Assembly: GCF_000014565.1 (NCBI RefSeq)
Contig: NC_008268.1
Span: forward strand, 1,067,001-1,131,000
DNA: 64,000 bases
Origin: Rhodococcus jostii RHA1
GTDB lineage: Bacteria; Actinomycetota; Actinomycetes; Mycobacteriales; Mycobacteriaceae
Reading direction: 5' to 3'
Positions 20,484 to 32,789 of this stretch are shown here, piece by piece. The notes under the pieces were generated by a model, which worked only from the letters and a program-made list of their open reading frames with translations, was not told the DNA's origin and searched no databases. The position numbers were made by a program, and so were the translations under genes. The stretch's first letter is position 1, and the number at the start of each line of letters is the position of its first letter.

Positions 20484-21253
20484 CGGACGGTGATCCCTTC
20501 TTCACGCATGGACTTCTTCACGTCGCCGATCGTCATGTCGCCGAAGTGGAAGACACTGGCGGCCAGGACGGCGTCCGCGCCGGCGCCGACCGCGGGTGCG
20601 AAATGCTCGACGGCGCCCGCTCCCCCGCTGGCGATCACCGGCACGTGCACGGCCGCGCGCACCGCCCGGATCATCGGCAGGTCGAAACCGGCCTTCGTGC
20701 CGTCGGCGTCCATCGAGTTGAGCAGGATCTCCCCGACGCCCAGTTCGGCGCCGCGGACCGCCCACTCCACCGCGTCGATACCGGTGCCGCGCTTGCCGCC
20801 GTGCGTCGTGACCTCCCACCCCGACGGGGTGTCGGGCTGACCCTGCGGCACGGTCCGTGCATCGACCGACAGGACGATGCACTGGGAGCCGAAGCGTTCG
20901 CTGAGTTCGCGGAGCAACTCGGGCCGGGCGATCGCGGCGGTGTTGACGCTGACCTTGTCGGCGCCTGCGCGCAGCAGCCGGTCGACGTCCTCGACGGTGC
21001 GGACACCGCCGCCGACCGTGAGCGGGATGAAGACCTGCTCCGCCGTCCGGCTCACCACGTCGAGCATGGTGCCCCGGTCCGCGGTGGACGCGGTGACGTC
21101 GAGGAACGTGAGCTCGTCGGCTCCCTGGGCGTCGTATGCGGCAGCCAGCTCGACGGGGTCACCCGCATCCCGCAGGTTCTCGAAATTGACGCCCTTGACG
21201 ACGCGTCCGGCATCGACGTCCAGACACGGGATCACTCGAACCGCCAGTGTCAT
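20480..21253 (-). CDS. hisF: Imidazole glycerol phosphate synthase, cyclase subunit
   Basis: 257-residue TIM barrel. With HisH it converts PRFAR and ammonia to IGP and [23 protein letters not shown] near the N-terminus holds the catalytic Asp. [11 protein letters not shown] and [10 protein letters not shown] are the two phosphate-binding half-barrel motifs, and LSVDART holds the second Asp. 4-nt overlaps on both sides. Confidence 0.97.
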   Translation of the reverse strand: MTLAVRVIPCLDVDAGRVVKGVNFENLRDAGDPVELAAAYDAQGADELTFLDVTASTADRGTMLDVVSRTAEQVFIPLTVGGGVRTVEDVDRLLRAGADKVSVNTAAIARPELLRELSERFGSQCIVLSVDARTVPQGQPDTPSGWEVTTHGGKRGTGIDAVEWAVRGAELGVGEILLNSMDADGTKAGFDLPMIRAVRAAVHVPVIASGGAGAVEHFAPAVGAGADAVLAASVFHFGDMTIGDVKKSMREEGITVR

Positions 21254-22083
21254 TGCGTACGCCCTCCTGAAGGCTCGGAACGAGGATCACCCAGTGATCC
21301 GAGGATATCGAGAATTTCGCCGTGCACTCCGGGCGCTCCGGCGAGCACCGAGTCGGACGTCACGGTCCAGGGTTTGCCGCCCAGATCCGTGACCACACCA
21401 CCCGCGGCGCGCACCAGCGCGACACCGGCGGCGTTGTCCCACGCATTGTGGCCGAACACCACCGCGCCGCCGAGTATTCCGGCCGCGGTGAACGCGAGGT
21501 CGACGCCGGTGGATCCGTGAATCCGGATCCGGGAGGACACCCGGCTGAGCTGTGCAAGGACCTGCAGCCGGTACGCGCCGGGGATGCGACCGCGACTGTC
21601 GATGTTCAGTGCGCCCAAGCCCACGATCGACGACGCCAGCGACGTGCGACCGAGCGCAGGCAGGGGCTTGCCCCCTTCGAGCAGCGGGCCGTCCGCGACG
21701 GCCGCATACCGCCGCCCGACGAGCGGCAGCCACGTCAGACCGAGGACGGGAACCCCGTCGTCGAGCAGCGCGAGCAGCGTGCCCGCCGTGGGCAGACCGG
21801 CCGAATAGTTGAACGTGCCGTCGATGGGGTCGAGCACCCACACGGGTCCGCTGCCCAGGTCGGGGCCGCCGAACTCCTCGCCGTGCACGTCGATGCCGGT
21901 CCGGTCACGCAATTCACCGGTCAGCCGCTTCTCGAGTTCGAGGTCGAGGGCGGTCGCGAAGTCGTCGGGACCCTTGTGGACGGCGCTCGGCGCACCCACA
22001 CCCGAGACGAACCGGTCGTGCACGCCGTCGAGCAGCTCGCTGGCGACGGCGAGGAGCTCCCGGGGATCACGGGACAGGGCCAT
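21250..22083 (-). CDS. Inositol monophosphatase-family phosphatase (histidinol-phosphatase candidate)
   Basis: 277 residues. The metal-binding motif [18 protein letters not shown] (about residues 86-103) and the second motif [18 protein letters not shown] are intact, with the acidic Glu in HGEEFG. In M. tuberculosis the gene at the same place is impA (Rv1604). Histidinol-phosphate phosphatase is otherwise missing from this his operon, and inositol-phosphatase relatives (HisN) do that step in actinobacteria, so this role is plausible. Inositol-1-phosphate is the alternative substrate. Overlaps hisF by 4 nt. Confidence 0.88.
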   Translation of the reverse strand: MALSRDPRELLAVASELLDGVHDRFVSGVGAPSAVHKGPDDFATALDLELEKRLTGELRDRTGIDVHGEEFGGPDLGSGPVWVLDPIDGTFNYSAGLPTAGTLLALLDDGVPVLGLTWLPLVGRRYAAVADGPLLEGGKPLPALGRTSLASSIVGLGALNIDSRGRIPGAYRLQVLAQLSRVSSRIRIHGSTGVDLAFTAAGILGGAVVFGHNAWDNAAGVALVRAAGGVVTDLGGKPWTVTSDSVLAGAPGVHGEILDILGSLGDPRSEPSGGRTQ

Positions 22084-22092
22084 GGCGGGAAC

Positions 22093-22836
22093 TCAGCCCG
22101 AGACCGCGGCGAGCGCCTCGGGGAGGGTGAACCGCCCCGCGTACAGCGCCTTGCCGACGATGGATCCCTCCACCCCCTGATCGACGAGCCCGGCGATCGC
22201 CCGGAGGTCGTCGATGGTGGACACGCCGCCCGAGGCCACGACGGGGGCGTCGGTGGCCGCGCAGACCTGCGCGAGAAGTTCGAGATTGGGGCCGGTGAGG
22301 GTGCCGTCCTTGCTCACGTCGGTGACGACGTACCGGGAGCAGCCGTCCTTGTCGAGCCGGGCGAGCGTCTCCCACAGGTTTCCGCCCTCGGTGACCCAGC
22401 CGCGACCGCGGAGCTGGTATTCACCGTCGACGAGGCGCACGTCGAGACCGACGGCGATCTTCTCGCCGTATTTGGCGATGGCGCGGGCACACCACTCGGG
22501 GTTCTCGATGGCGGCGGTACCGAGGTTGACGCGGCCGCAGCCCGTCGCCAGTGCGGCCTCGAGCGACGCGTCGTCGCGGATCCCACCGGACAGTTCCACC
22601 TGGACGTCGAGCTCGCCCACCACGTCGGCGAGGAGTTCACGGTTCGAGCCGCGACCGAATGCGGCGTCGAGGTCGACGATATGCACCCACTCGGCACCGT
22701 CGTTCTGCCATGCGAGGGCGGCATCACGAGGCGAGCCGTATCCGGTCTCGCTTCCTGCCTCCCCCTGGACGAGGCGAACAGCTTCACCGTTGACGACATC
22801 TACAGCAGGCAAAAGGACCAGGCTCACGTGCGACAA
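22093..22836 (-). CDS. hisA: Bifunctional isomerase HisA/TrpF (PriA)
   Basis: 247-residue (beta/alpha)8 barrel, HisA type. In mycolata this protein (PriA) isomerises both ProFAR (histidine) and PRA (tryptophan). Counting on M. tuberculosis PriA numbering plus two, the residues known for dual use are all present: Asp13, Arg21, Arg145, Trp147 (in RGRGW) and Asp177 (in VSKDGTL). The trp operon here has no trpF, which supports the dual role. It lies between imp and a small membrane protein gene in the his operon. Confidence 0.93.
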   Translation of the reverse strand: MSHVSLVLLPAVDVVNGEAVRLVQGEAGSETGYGSPRDAALAWQNDGAEWVHIVDLDAAFGRGSNRELLADVVGELDVQVELSGGIRDDASLEAALATGCGRVNLGTAAIENPEWCARAIAKYGEKIAVGLDVRLVDGEYQLRGRGWVTEGGNLWETLARLDKDGCSRYVVTDVSKDGTLTGPNLELLAQVCAATDAPVVASGGVSTIDDLRAIAGLVDQGVEGSIVGKALYAGRFTLPEALAAVSG

Positions 22837-22846
22837 CCCTAGTCGC

Positions 22847-23104
22847 TCAGCGGTCGGAACCCGGCTCCGGGTCCTCGGGATCGGGACCGTACGCGTTGCG
22901 GGTCATGCGTTTCGACACGAAGCCCATGGCCGCGATCGCACCTGCGACGCCGAGCAGTCCGACGATCAACCCGAGGACGGGGCCCGGTTTTATCACCAGA
23001 ATGATGGCGGTGGCGAGTACCAGCACCGCGGTGGCTGCGCCCATCGCGTACACCGCGAGCCTGCCGATCGACAGATCGCCGCGCCCGTCCCCGGGCTCGG
23101 TCAC
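22847..23104 (-). CDS. Small two-helix membrane protein
   Basis: 85 residues with two membrane helices (about 17-37 and 42-62), an acidic N-terminus and an acidic C-terminal tail. The pattern is like small conserved actinobacterial membrane proteins of unknown role. It overlaps hisH by 4 nt and precedes hisA by about 10 nt, so it is cotranscribed with his genes. I do not recognise a family. Confidence 0.75.
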   Translation of the reverse strand: MTEPGDGRGDLSIGRLAVYAMGAATAVLVLATAIILVIKPGPVLGLIVGLLGVAGAIAAMGFVSKRMTRNAYGPDPEDPEPGSDR

Positions 23105-23736
23105 AGACTGCGAACCCAGTTCCGGAGCAGCTCCGCGCCCGCGTCACCGGACTTCTCGGGGTGGAACTGGGTGGCGGACAGCGCGCCGTTCTCGACGGCG
23201 GCGAGGAACTTGCCGCCGTGGTCGGCCCACGTCAGGGCAGGGGGCGCGAGCCGCTCCGGTGTCGGCATGTCCCAGGACTGGGCCGCATACGAGTGGACGA
23301 AGTAGAACCGGGTGTCGGGATCGATCCCGGCGAACAGCGTGCTGTTGTCGGGGGCCTCGACCGTGTTCCATCCCATGTGCGGCAGCACGTCGGCCTGGAG
23401 CCGTTCGACGGTGCCGGGCCATTCGCCGCAGCCTTCCGCCTCGACGCCGAACTCGACTCCGCGTTCGAAGAGGATCTGCATGCCGACGCAGATCCCGAGG
23501 ACCGGCCGTCCGCCGGCCAGACGCTGACCGATGATCCGCTCCCCGCGGACCGCGCGTAGTCCCTCCATGCACGCGGCGAAGGCGCCGACGCCGGGAACGA
23601 CCAGACCGTCGGCCGCGAGTGCAACCTTGTGATCGGATGTGACCTCGACGCGCGCGCCGGTCCGGGCCAGAGCGCGGGTGGCCGAATGCAGGTTGCCGGA
23701 GCCGTAGTCGAGGACGGCAATCGTGGAGACGGTCAT
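23101..23736 (-). CDS. hisH: Imidazole glycerol phosphate synthase, glutamine amidotransferase subunit
   Basis: 211 residues, class I amidotransferase. The nucleophile Cys is in [14 protein letters not shown] (about residues 81-94). The His and Glu of the triad are in [14 protein letters not shown] near the C-terminus. It supplies ammonia to HisF. It begins 9 nt after the end of the MFS gene and overlaps the small membrane protein gene by 4 nt. Confidence 0.97.
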   Translation of the reverse strand: MTVSTIAVLDYGSGNLHSATRALARTGARVEVTSDHKVALAADGLVVPGVGAFAACMEGLRAVRGERIIGQRLAGGRPVLGICVGMQILFERGVEFGVEAEGCGEWPGTVERLQADVLPHMGWNTVEAPDNSTLFAGIDPDTRFYFVHSYAAQSWDMPTPERLAPPALTWADHGGKFLAAVENGALSATQFHPEKSGDAGAELLRNWVRSL

Positions 23737-23745
23737 GACACAACC

Positions 23746-24927
23746 TTATCCGGCGGCTGCACGACGCCCGAGGGCGCGGCCGACGACCATCGCGGCGGCC
23801 GGAACCACCGCGACCGCCGTCGGCGCGACCGCGAACACCCAGGAGTACCCGGCCGCCGACGCGACGGCCCCGAGCGCGAGGGAACCGAAACCGGTTCCGG
23901 CGTCGAACCCGATGTTCCATCCGGCGCTCGCCGAGCCGAATCGGGCCGGTCCCGCGGCGGTGAAGATCATGACGAGGGTTTCGTTCTGCACCGCGCCGAA
24001 TCCGAATCCGAAGGCCAGGGCCGCACACACCAGCAGCGGCACCGGCGCACTCGTCGCCGCGGCGACGGCGAACAGCACCAGGCCGAGGCACACGAACGCC
24101 AAAGCGGGAACCAGGGCGCGGCCCACCCCCAGCCGGTCGGAGAACGATCCTGCGGCGTATCGCCCGATCAGCGTCGCACCGCTCGAGACGGCGAGGATCA
24201 CCCCGGCGAGCGAGGCTCGTTCCGAGATCGCGATCGGCAGCAGGCTGGAGAGGCCGCCGAATGCGGCCGCGGAGATCGCGATCGCGAGCCACGGGGTGAG
24301 TAGGACGGCGAACGGGATGCGGCCCTGCGAGGTGCGGTCCGCGGGGGCGTGAATCGCGGGGAGCCGCGTAATCGCGAGCACCGCGAGGGCGGGAATGAGG
24401 GCACCGATCACGAAGACGGGGGTCGCGGACCAGTGCTGCATGATCGCGAGCCCCGCCGGCAGACCGACCATCTGCGCGGCGGCCACCGCGATTCCCTGCG
24501 CACCCGTCGCCCGGCCGAGCATCTCGCGGGGAACGAGTTCGGCGACCAGCGCACTGCTGGCGACGGTGAGCATGCCGAAGCCCGAGCCCCGGACGGCAGA
24601 CACGGCCAGCACCGGGATCGCCTCGGTCGACAGGAGGAGGAGCAGCGACGGCGGCCCGAGCAGCATGCAGCCGGCGGCGAGCACCCAGCGATGCCCCCAC
24701 CTGCGCAGGAGCCGGGGCACACCGAGTTGCGTGACGACGGTCGCGGCCATGAACACGGCCGTCACGCTGCCGGCGAGCGTGTCCGAGCCACCGGACAGCG
24801 AGACGATCAGTGGCACCACGGGCAGCAGCACCGCCCAGCCGCCGAACGCCGCCGCGCCCATCACCATCGCGGCGGGCATGCCGCGGGTGCGGAGCAGGCC
24901 GCGGCGCGGCTCCACTGCGACGGGCAT
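23746..24927 (-). CDS. MFS transporter inside the his operon
   Basis: 393 residues, with about 12 membrane helices. The loop-2 motif is seen as GVPRLLRRWGHRWVL. The start ATG shares a base with the stop of the preceding 50-residue gene (TAATG), so the two are coupled. It looks like a drug/metabolite exporter of the YfcJ/UMF1-like kind rather than a sugar porter, but substrate cannot be told. M. tuberculosis has no transporter at this place, so this is a lineage-specific insertion in an otherwise conserved operon. Confidence 0.85.
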   Translation of the reverse strand: MPVAVEPRRGLLRTRGMPAAMVMGAAAFGGWAVLLPVVPLIVSLSGGSDTLAGSVTAVFMAATVVTQLGVPRLLRRWGHRWVLAAGCMLLGPPSLLLLLSTEAIPVLAVSAVRGSGFGMLTVASSALVAELVPREMLGRATGAQGIAVAAAQMVGLPAGLAIMQHWSATPVFVIGALIPALAVLAITRLPAIHAPADRTSQGRIPFAVLLTPWLAIAISAAAFGGLSSLLPIAISERASLAGVILAVSSGATLIGRYAAGSFSDRLGVGRALVPALAFVCLGLVLFAVAAATSAPVPLLVCAALAFGFGFGAVQNETLVMIFTAAGPARFGSASAGWNIGFDAGTGFGSLALGAVASAAGYSWVFAVAPTAVAVVPAAAMVVGRALGRRAAAG

Positions 24928-25079
24928 TACATCAACCTGAGAACGCCTGCCACGGCTGCCAGCACCGCCAATGCCAGCAGCACGCCCGAGGCCAGTTTGT
25001 TGAACTTCCACATGGAATACGCCCCGCCCGCCGCGATCCCCGCGGCGATGAACAGGACGTAGACGAGGACGACACTCAC
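24927..25079 (-). CDS. Mini membrane protein (50 residues)
   Basis: 50 residues from GTG at 25077-25079 (VSVVLVYVLFIAAGIAAGG), forming two membrane helices with SMWKFNKLASG between them and VLRLM at the end. The GTG start is preferred because the upstream extension of the frame lies over the hisB end. It is coupled to the following MFS gene through TAATG. It may assist or stabilise the transporter, which is inference. Confidence 0.65.
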   Translation of the reverse strand: MSVVLVYVLFIAAGIAAGGAYSMWKFNKLASGVLLALAVLAAVAGVLRLM

Positions 25080-25092
25080 GAATGCGCCCGGA

Positions 25093-28165
<3,073 letters not shown>

Positions 28166-28249
28166 GAGAGGTCCTCTCTGCGAATGTCGGGACACGGTGT
28201 CTCGGATGAGCGGACTGTTCTGCGAAGAACAGGGCTCGACACCGATTAT
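28166..28249 (-). promoter_or_regulatory. his operon promoter and structured leader
   Basis: On the minus strand a GATAAT -10 element (28244-28249) gives a leader of about 72 nt. The leader holds a 7-bp hairpin CTGTTCT/AGAACAG (28214-28231) and then GAGAGG-A-CCTCTC (28166-28178), in which the ribosome site GAGAGGA pairs with the bases next to the ATG. No His-rich leader peptide is visible. Confidence 0.5.
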
Positions 28250-28271
28250 CCAGGATAGGCGCACCCCATTT

Positions 28272-29333
28272 TCACCGGTCGGCGGCCGACCGGGTTTCCG
28301 CCGACACCGGTGCCGGCTCGTCCCACACCGGGGCGGGCTGGATCAGCGAGTGGATGAACCGCATCTTCTCCAGCACCGCGGCCGGAAGCACGAACGGATA
28401 CAGGTCGTGGTGCCCCATCGACCTGTTCAGCTGGTTGAGCGCCCACGACAGCGGCAGCCACCAGTCGATGATCTGGTCGAACCCCACGTCACCACTGAGT
28501 TCGCTGCTCGTCGTCGCTCCGGCGGGTGCCATCGCGAAGGCCGCCGCGGTGTCCAGGGCGTCGCGGATGTGCAGGTAGTGAGCGAACGTCTCCGCCCAGT
28601 CCTCGGCGGGGTGCATCGTGGCGTAGGACGACACGTAGAGCCGGCCCCAGCCCTTCGGCGCACCCTCGCGGTAGTGGCGTTTCAGCGCGGCCTGGTAGTC
28701 GACGTCCGGATCCCCGAACAGGTCCTCGAATCGGGCGCGTTCGGCGTCGCCCCGGATCAGCATCACCTGGTAGTAGTGCCCGATCTCGTGCCGGAAATGG
28801 CCGACGAGCGTGCGATACGGCTCGTCCATCTCGACGCGCAGCTGTTCCCGGTGCACGTCGTCGCCCTCGGCCAGGTCGAGGGTGATCACCCCGCCGGCGT
28901 GCCCGGTCACCACCCGGGTCTTTGCGCTCGACAGCAGGTCGAAGGCCAGCCCGGTGCCCGGGTCCTCGAACTTGGGGACGATCGGTAGACCGAGCTCGTC
29001 GAGTTCGAGAACGACCCGCCTCTTGTTGGTCTCGGCGGTCGCGAACGCGGCCATGCCCTCGTCGTCACCGTCCGCAGGACGCGTCCGCGTCAGCCGGCAC
29101 GACGTGCACAGGCTCTGGACGTCGTCGTTCCGGACGAGCCAATTGCACTTCGCCGTGCCGGCATTCCCGCACCGCACCCAGGTCTCGCCGTCCACGTCCG
29201 CCCGGTCCCCGCCGTCGAGGACGACGATGGACCGGCTCGGCAGGTGGAATCCCAGGGCGCTGTCACATTTCAGGCAGAGACTGTTCTCGAACGACAGTCG
29301 TTGGCCGCATTTTCGACACATGAAGCTGCGCAC
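28272..29333 (-). CDS. Zinc-ribbon putative zinc metallopeptidase (Peptidase_Mx-like)
   Basis: 353 residues. The N-terminus carries a zinc ribbon MCRKCGQ...CLKC (about 5-23) and a second Cys set (C53, C60, C77 region with CTSC). The catalytic domain shows the HExxH motif in [11 protein letters not shown] (about residues 180-190). This is the pattern of the putative zinc-binding metallopeptidase family whose members have no defined substrate. No signal peptide, so cytosolic. GTG at 29331-29333 has GAGGGA 6 nt upstream; the ATG four codons later is the alternative. Downstream of fadE10, upstream of hisD. Confidence 0.82.
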   Translation of the reverse strand: MRSFMCRKCGQRLSFENSLCLKCDSALGFHLPSRSIVVLDGGDRADVDGETWVRCGNAGTAKCNWLVRNDDVQSLCTSCRLTRTRPADGDDEGMAAFATAETNKRRVVLELDELGLPIVPKFEDPGTGLAFDLLSSAKTRVVTGHAGGVITLDLAEGDDVHREQLRVEMDEPYRTLVGHFRHEIGHYYQVMLIRGDAERARFEDLFGDPDVDYQAALKRHYREGAPKGWGRLYVSSYATMHPAEDWAETFAHYLHIRDALDTAAAFAMAPAGATTSSELSGDVGFDQIIDWWLPLSWALNQLNRSMGHHDLYPFVLPAAVLEKMRFIHSLIQPAPVWDEPAPVSAETRSAADR

Positions 29334-29444
29334 TGGTGTTCCCTCGGCTCGTCCCGACCGCGTCCGAGAACGCAGGCGGGTGCCACGCTGGTGTGCGCGT
29401 CTCCTCGGAGGGTACCGCCGAGCCGGGGCGCGGAACCCGACGGC

Positions 29445-31388
29445 CTAGAGGCGGGTCGAGTGCAGGAACCTCCTCGCCAGGTTTTCCTCGGTGGACGCGC
29501 CGGGGGTCCACTCGGTGATCCACGGACCGGTGCCTTCGCTGGGGTCGACCACTCCCCGCTCCAGCCACGCATACCGTCCCTCGAGGATCGAGTGCGCGAC
29601 CCGCTTGTCCACGTCGTCGGTGTTGTGCCACAGACCGTCGAACAGTTTCTCGACCCGCAACGCTGCCTGCCGGCAGAACACGTCGGCGAGTTCGTAGGCG
29701 GCCGCGCCCTCGGCCTCGTTCTCCTCGCGCTGCATCTCCGCCTTGACGCACGTGGCGGACATCGCGAACAGCTCGGCGCCGATGTCCACGACCCGGCCGA
29801 GGAAGCCCTGCTGCTTCTCCAGCGCCGCCTGCCACCGGGCCATCCCGTAAAACGTGGAGCGGGCCAGCTTGCGGGAGTGCCGTTCGACGAACCGCAGGTG
29901 CTTGGCCAGGACACCGAATTCGCTGAACGACGTCGGCACCTGCCCCTTGCCTGCCACGAGTTGCGGCAGCCACTTCGCGTAGAAACCACTCGCCTTGGCG
30001 GCCGCGCGGGCCTTCGCACCGGTGTCGGCGTGCGGGTCCGCGAGATCGCCCGCCGCCGTGAGGTGCGCGTCCACGGCCTCGCGCGCGACCAGCAGCCGCA
30101 TGATCTCGCTCGAGCCTTCGAAGATCCGGTTGATGCGCAGGTCGCGGTCCAGCTGCTCCACCGGCACCGCACGTTCACCGCGGGCCGCCAGCGACGCCGC
30201 CGTCTCGTATCCACGGCCGCCGCGGACCTGGATCAGCTCGTCGGAGATGACGCAGGCCATCTCGGACGACCACAACTTGGCGAGCGCCGCCTCGATCCGG
30301 ATGTCGTTGCGACCCTCGTCGTTCATCTGCGCCGACAGGTCCACCACGGCCTCGAGGGCATAGGTGGTCGCGGCCATGAACGACAGTTTGTTGGCGACGG
30401 CAGTGTGCTCGGCGATCGGCTTGCCCCACTGGACGCGGACGCCCGACCATTCGCGGGCGATCTTCAGCGACCACTTCCCGGCCCCGGCGCACATCGCCGG
30501 AATCGCCAGCCTGCCGGCGTTGAGTGTGGTGAGCGCGATCTTGAGTCCGTCACCTTCCCGGCCGATCAGGTTCTCGGCCGGAACGCGGACCTTGTACATG
30601 CGGGTGACGCCGTTCTCGATCCCCCGCAGTCCCATGAACGCGTTGCGCCGTTCGACGGTGATGCCCGGGGTGTCGGCCTCGACGACGAAGGCGGAGATTC
30701 CGCCGCGGTGGCCTTCGCTCTTGGGCACCCGCGCCATGACGACGAGCAGTTCGGCGACGACGCCGTTGGTCGTCCACAGCTTCACGCCGTCCAGTTCGTA
30801 GGCGGCACCGCCCTCGATGGGGGTCGCGGAGGACGCCAGCCGCGCGGGGTCGGAACCGACGTCCGGTTCGGTGAGGAGGAAGGCGGAGATGGCGCCGCGG
30901 GCGCAGCGCGGCAGGAACTCGCGTTTCTGCTCGGGGGTGCCGGCCAGCTTGAGCGGTTCGGGGACGCCGATCGATTGATGCGCGGACAGCAGCGCGCCCA
31001 GGCTCGGATGCACCGACGCGACGAGCATCAAAGCCCGGTTGTACGCGACCTGCGAGAGTCCGAGGCCGCCGTACTCCTCCGAGATCTTCAGGCCGAAGCA
31101 CCCGAGGTCGGCGAGGCCGCGGACGTATTCGTCGGGAATGCGCGACTGGGACTCGATGACGCTGCCGTCCATCTCCTCGCAGTAGGCGCGGAGGCGAACG
31201 AGGAATTCCTCGGCCTTGGCGGCGTCCTCGGTCGCCGGCCGGGGGAAGGGATGAACCAGATCCAGCCGGAACCGTCCCAGAAACAGTTCTTTCGCGAACG
31301 AGGGTTTGTCCCAGCCGGATTCCCTCGCCTCCTCCGCGACCGCTCGTGCTTCTTCCTCGGTGACCTTCGGAGCTGAGGTGTCGACCAT
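29445..31388 (-). CDS. Acyl-CoA dehydrogenase, FadE10-like
   Basis: 647 residues, longer than the 380-residue standard because of a C-terminal extension, as in VLCAD-like enzymes and M. tuberculosis FadE10 (about 650). The FAD and substrate core shows LLTEPDVGSDPA, LWTTNGVV and QVRGGRGYE. The catalytic base is expected at the Glu of RIFEGSSEIMRL. It does the first oxidation of fatty-acid beta-oxidation; chain length is not predictable from sequence. ATG at 31386-31388 has AGGAGG upstream. A 28-bp imperfect palindrome touches this ribosome site, suggesting repression by a TetR-type acyl-CoA sensor. Confidence 0.92.
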   Translation of the reverse strand: MVDTSAPKVTEEEARAVAEEARESGWDKPSFAKELFLGRFRLDLVHPFPRPATEDAAKAEEFLVRLRAYCEEMDGSVIESQSRIPDEYVRGLADLGCFGLKISEEYGGLGLSQVAYNRALMLVASVHPSLGALLSAHQSIGVPEPLKLAGTPEQKREFLPRCARGAISAFLLTEPDVGSDPARLASSATPIEGGAAYELDGVKLWTTNGVVAELLVVMARVPKSEGHRGGISAFVVEADTPGITVERRNAFMGLRGIENGVTRMYKVRVPAENLIGREGDGLKIALTTLNAGRLAIPAMCAGAGKWSLKIAREWSGVRVQWGKPIAEHTAVANKLSFMAATTYALEAVVDLSAQMNDEGRNDIRIEAALAKLWSSEMACVISDELIQVRGGRGYETAASLAARGERAVPVEQLDRDLRINRIFEGSSEIMRLLVAREAVDAHLTAAGDLADPHADTGAKARAAAKASGFYAKWLPQLVAGKGQVPTSFSEFGVLAKHLRFVERHSRKLARSTFYGMARWQAALEKQQGFLGRVVDIGAELFAMSATCVKAEMQREENEAEGAAAYELADVFCRQAALRVEKLFDGLWHNTDDVDKRVAHSILEGRYAWLERGVVDPSEGTGPWITEWTPGASTEENLARRFLHSTRL

Positions 31389-31399
31389 GACGCGCCTCC

Positions 31400-31427
31400 T
31401 ACTGGCGGGTAGTCCTACTCACCAGTA
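31400..31427. promoter_or_regulatory. Operator-like 28-bp palindrome upstream of fadE10-like gene
   Basis: TACTGG...CCAGTA with 11 of 14 base pairs matching between halves. It lies 12 nt upstream of the acyl-CoA dehydrogenase start and touches its ribosome site. The GH1 gene diverges from it about 50 nt away, so it could affect both. Confidence 0.5.
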
Positions 31428-31462
31428 TCACCCAATCGGCGCACTCGGGACAGCGTTTCCGC

Positions 31463-31468
31463 TACTCT
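31463..31468 (+). promoter_or_regulatory. -10 element of the GH1 gene (leaderless start)
   Basis: TACTCT followed by exactly 7 nt and the ATG at 31476; no ribosome site lies between. Confidence 0.5.
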
Positions 31469-31475
31469 TCGGCCG

Positions 31476-32753
31476 ATGCGGACTCCCTCGCGACTCCTGG
31501 GCGCCGGCGCGGTCCTGCTGTGCTTGCTGGCGCCCGCGACCGCGGCGCACGCCGCCCCTCTCCCCGACGACTTCCTGTGGGGCGTCGCGACGTCCGGGTT
31601 CCAATCGGAGGGTTCCTCACCAGACAGCAACTGGCGGCGGTATTCCGACTCCGGACGGACCCACGACGCGATCGGCAGCTCCGTCGACTTCCGTCACCGG
31701 TACACCGAGGACATCACCCGCGCCGCGGACCTGGGTGTCGGCGTCTTCCGGTTCGGCGTCGAATGGGCCCGCCTGCAACCCGCCCCGGGCGTGTGGGACG
31801 AGACCGAACTGCGGTACTACGACGACGTCGTCCACGAGATCACCAGCCGCGGAATGACCCCGATGATCACCCTCGACCACTGGGTGTATCCGGGGTGGGT
31901 CGCCGATCGGGGCGGCTGGGCGAACCCGGACACGGTCGACGACTGGCTCGCGAACGCGCAGAACGTGATCGAGCGCTATTCCGGTCTCGGTGCGCTCTGG
32001 ATCACGATCAACGAACCGACCGTCTACGTGCAGAAGGAGCTGACGTTCGGTGGCATCACCCCCGACCGGGCCCCGCAGATGCTCGACCGGCTCGTCGAGG
32101 TCCACCGCCGCGCCTACGACCTGATCCACGAGAACGACCCGGGCGCCCGGGTGAGCAGCAACCTCGCGTACGTCCCGGCCGCGATGGACGCGCTCGACGC
32201 CACCTTCGTCGACCGGGTCCGCGACAAGCTCGACTTCCTCGGCGTCGACTACTACTACGGCCTCTCCCCCGACAACCTCACCGCGGCACACGCGGTCACC
32301 GACGCCTTCTACGACATCAACCCTCAACCGGACGGCATCTACCACGCCCTGATGCGATACACCGGAAAATTTCCGGGACTACCGCTGTACGTCGTGGAGA
32401 ACGGCATGCCCACCGACGACGGGAGACCGCGCCCGGACGGCTACACCCGGTCCGATCATCTCCGCGATCACGTCTTCTGGCTGGAGCGGGCACGGGCGGA
32501 CGGCGCCCCGGTGATCGGATACAACTACTGGTCGATCACCGACAACTACGAGTGGGGCACGTACCGTCCCCGGTTCGGCCTGTTCACCGTCGACGCGCTG
32601 ACCGATCCCACCCTCACCCGCCGACCGACCGATGCGGTGACCACCTACCGGGACCTCGTCGCGAACGGGCTCCCGCCCGGCTACGAACCCGAACGCCCTG
32701 CCGCACTCTGTTCCCTCGTGAATCCGCCGCTCAGCTGCATCGATCCCCCGTAG
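31476..32753 (+). CDS. Secreted glycoside hydrolase family 1 enzyme
   Basis: 425 residues. A Sec signal peptide spans about residues 1-26 (basic start, LLGAGAVLLCLLAPA, cleavage near AHA-AP). The rest is a GH1 barrel: FLWGVATSGFQSEG at the start, acid/base Glu180 in WITINEP, and nucleophile Glu308 in YVVENGM, so the enzyme should be an active retaining beta-glycosidase. Export is unusual for GH1 and its target is unknown: plant glucosides, cyanogenic glucosides or steroid/terpene glucosides are possible. The C-terminus has two Cys (ALCSLVNPPLSCIDPP) that could form a disulfide. It is shorter than typical GH1 (about 450). Confidence 0.9.
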   Translation: MRTPSRLLGAGAVLLCLLAPATAAHAAPLPDDFLWGVATSGFQSEGSSPDSNWRRYSDSGRTHDAIGSSVDFRHRYTEDITRAADLGVGVFRFGVEWARLQPAPGVWDETELRYYDDVVHEITSRGMTPMITLDHWVYPGWVADRGGWANPDTVDDWLANAQNVIERYSGLGALWITINEPTVYVQKELTFGGITPDRAPQMLDRLVEVHRRAYDLIHENDPGARVSSNLAYVPAAMDALDATFVDRVRDKLDFLGVDYYYGLSPDNLTAAHAVTDAFYDINPQPDGIYHALMRYTGKFPGLPLYVVENGMPTDDGRPRPDGYTRSDHLRDHVFWLERARADGAPVIGYNYWSITDNYEWGTYRPRFGLFTVDALTDPTLTRRPTDAVTTYRDLVANGLPPGYEPERPAALCSLVNPPLSCIDPP

Positions 32754-32777
32754 ATCGGGTGCAGCAGAGGCGCGACG

Positions 32778-32783
32778 TAACAT
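32778..32783 (+). promoter_or_regulatory. -10 element of the LysE-family gene
   Basis: TAACAT, 6 nt before the GTG at 32790, consistent with a leaderless transcript. Confidence 0.4.
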
Positions 32784-32789
32784 CACCTC

